From Streptomyces sp. NBC_01591 (lineage in GTDB: Bacteria > Actinomycetota > Actinomycetes > Streptomycetales > Streptomycetaceae), in assembly GCF_035918155.1 (NCBI RefSeq), contig NZ_CP109327.1:1240001-1304000 (forward strand): a DNA stretch of 64,000 nucleotides. Reading direction: 5' to 3'. The first letter of the stretch is position 1. Every line of letters starts with the position of its first letter. Shown here piece after piece: positions 63,912-64,000 of this stretch. The notes beneath the pieces were generated by a model. It was not told where the DNA came from. It saw only the letters and a program-made list of their open reading frames with translations, and searched no databases. A program made the translations under genes and the position numbers.

Positions 63912-64000
63912 TCCGCATCGCGACCATGGCGCGACAGTGCTGTTCGTGGAGAAAACCAATTGCTCCGACCGACGTCCCGGGGCGAACCTTGCACGGTTTG

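Overview
The window comes from a very GC-rich actinomycete, most likely a Streptomyces or close relative. The evidence is strong third-position GC, many GTG starts, ATGA/GTGA translational overlaps, an ABC sugar importer with no ATPase gene of its own, a cysteine-type leader peptide, an actinobacterial high-affinity [NiFe] hydrogenase operon and a poly-epsilon-lysine-synthetase-like protein. I see no rRNA, tRNA or CRISPR array. All calls come from reading the sequence and from recall of protein families; no database search was run.

Layout. 1-4.6 kb: a partial Ser/Thr kinase with a PQQ-type beta-propeller, two strong hairpins, and a secreted tannase-like hydrolase (DUF6351). 4.9-16.1 kb: a saccharide/sugar-acid catabolic locus with an enolase-superfamily dehydratase divergent from a LacI regulator, binding protein, two permeases, a Tat-exported clan GH-A-like hydrolase, an FAD oxidoreductase and an NAD(P) dehydrogenase/epimerase. 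16.1-17.3 kb: a decayed stretch with a remnant of a TauD-like gene. 17.3-27.0 kb: a compact natural-product locus. It contains a carrier-protein/membrane/left-handed-beta-helix protein of Pls type, an A-T-TE NRPS, a TauD-like oxygenase, SbnB-like and SbnA-like enzymes predicted to make L-2,3-diaminopropionate (Dap), and a CBS protein. 27.3-30.2 kb: a LuxR remnant, a secreted esterase and a phosphodiester-glycosidase-like protein.

30.7-47.1 kb holds a near-complete group 1h (formerly group 5) hydrogenase system: HypX, HypB, HypA, small and large subunits, a NifU/Rieske-like hybrid, several uncharacterised small proteins, the maturation protease, a HypC-HypF fusion, a second stand-alone HypC, HypD, HypE and a DUF6390-like protein. 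It would oxidise trace atmospheric H2 in aerobic, nutrient-limited cells. HypX would supply the CO ligand, HypA/B the nickel, HypF/E/C/D the CN/CO-iron unit, and the HupD-type protease finishes the large subunit.

47.1-54.3 kb is littered with decay: an IS110-like transposase remnant, a frameshifted isoaspartate methyltransferase, LutC and TetR remnants, and a sulfonate-uptake operon reduced to fragments behind an intact leader peptide. Intact genes lie between them (a release-factor-like ribosome factor, a PEBP-like protein, a P-loop NTPase, YjbQ). 54.4-64 kb: a flavin monooxygenase-like protein, an MltG-like transglycosylase, a 19-residue hydrophobic peptide gene, a divergent ABC exporter/MarR pair with a candidate operator, a large FAD/Fe-S D-lactate-type dehydrogenase, and a Tat-exported GH109-like protein.

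The most interesting element is the Dap locus. The Pls-type polymerising membrane half is a separate protein with its own carrier domain, uncoupled from an A-T-TE enzyme that probably activates Dap. A hydroxylase is added, suggesting a modified Dap oligomer or polymer.
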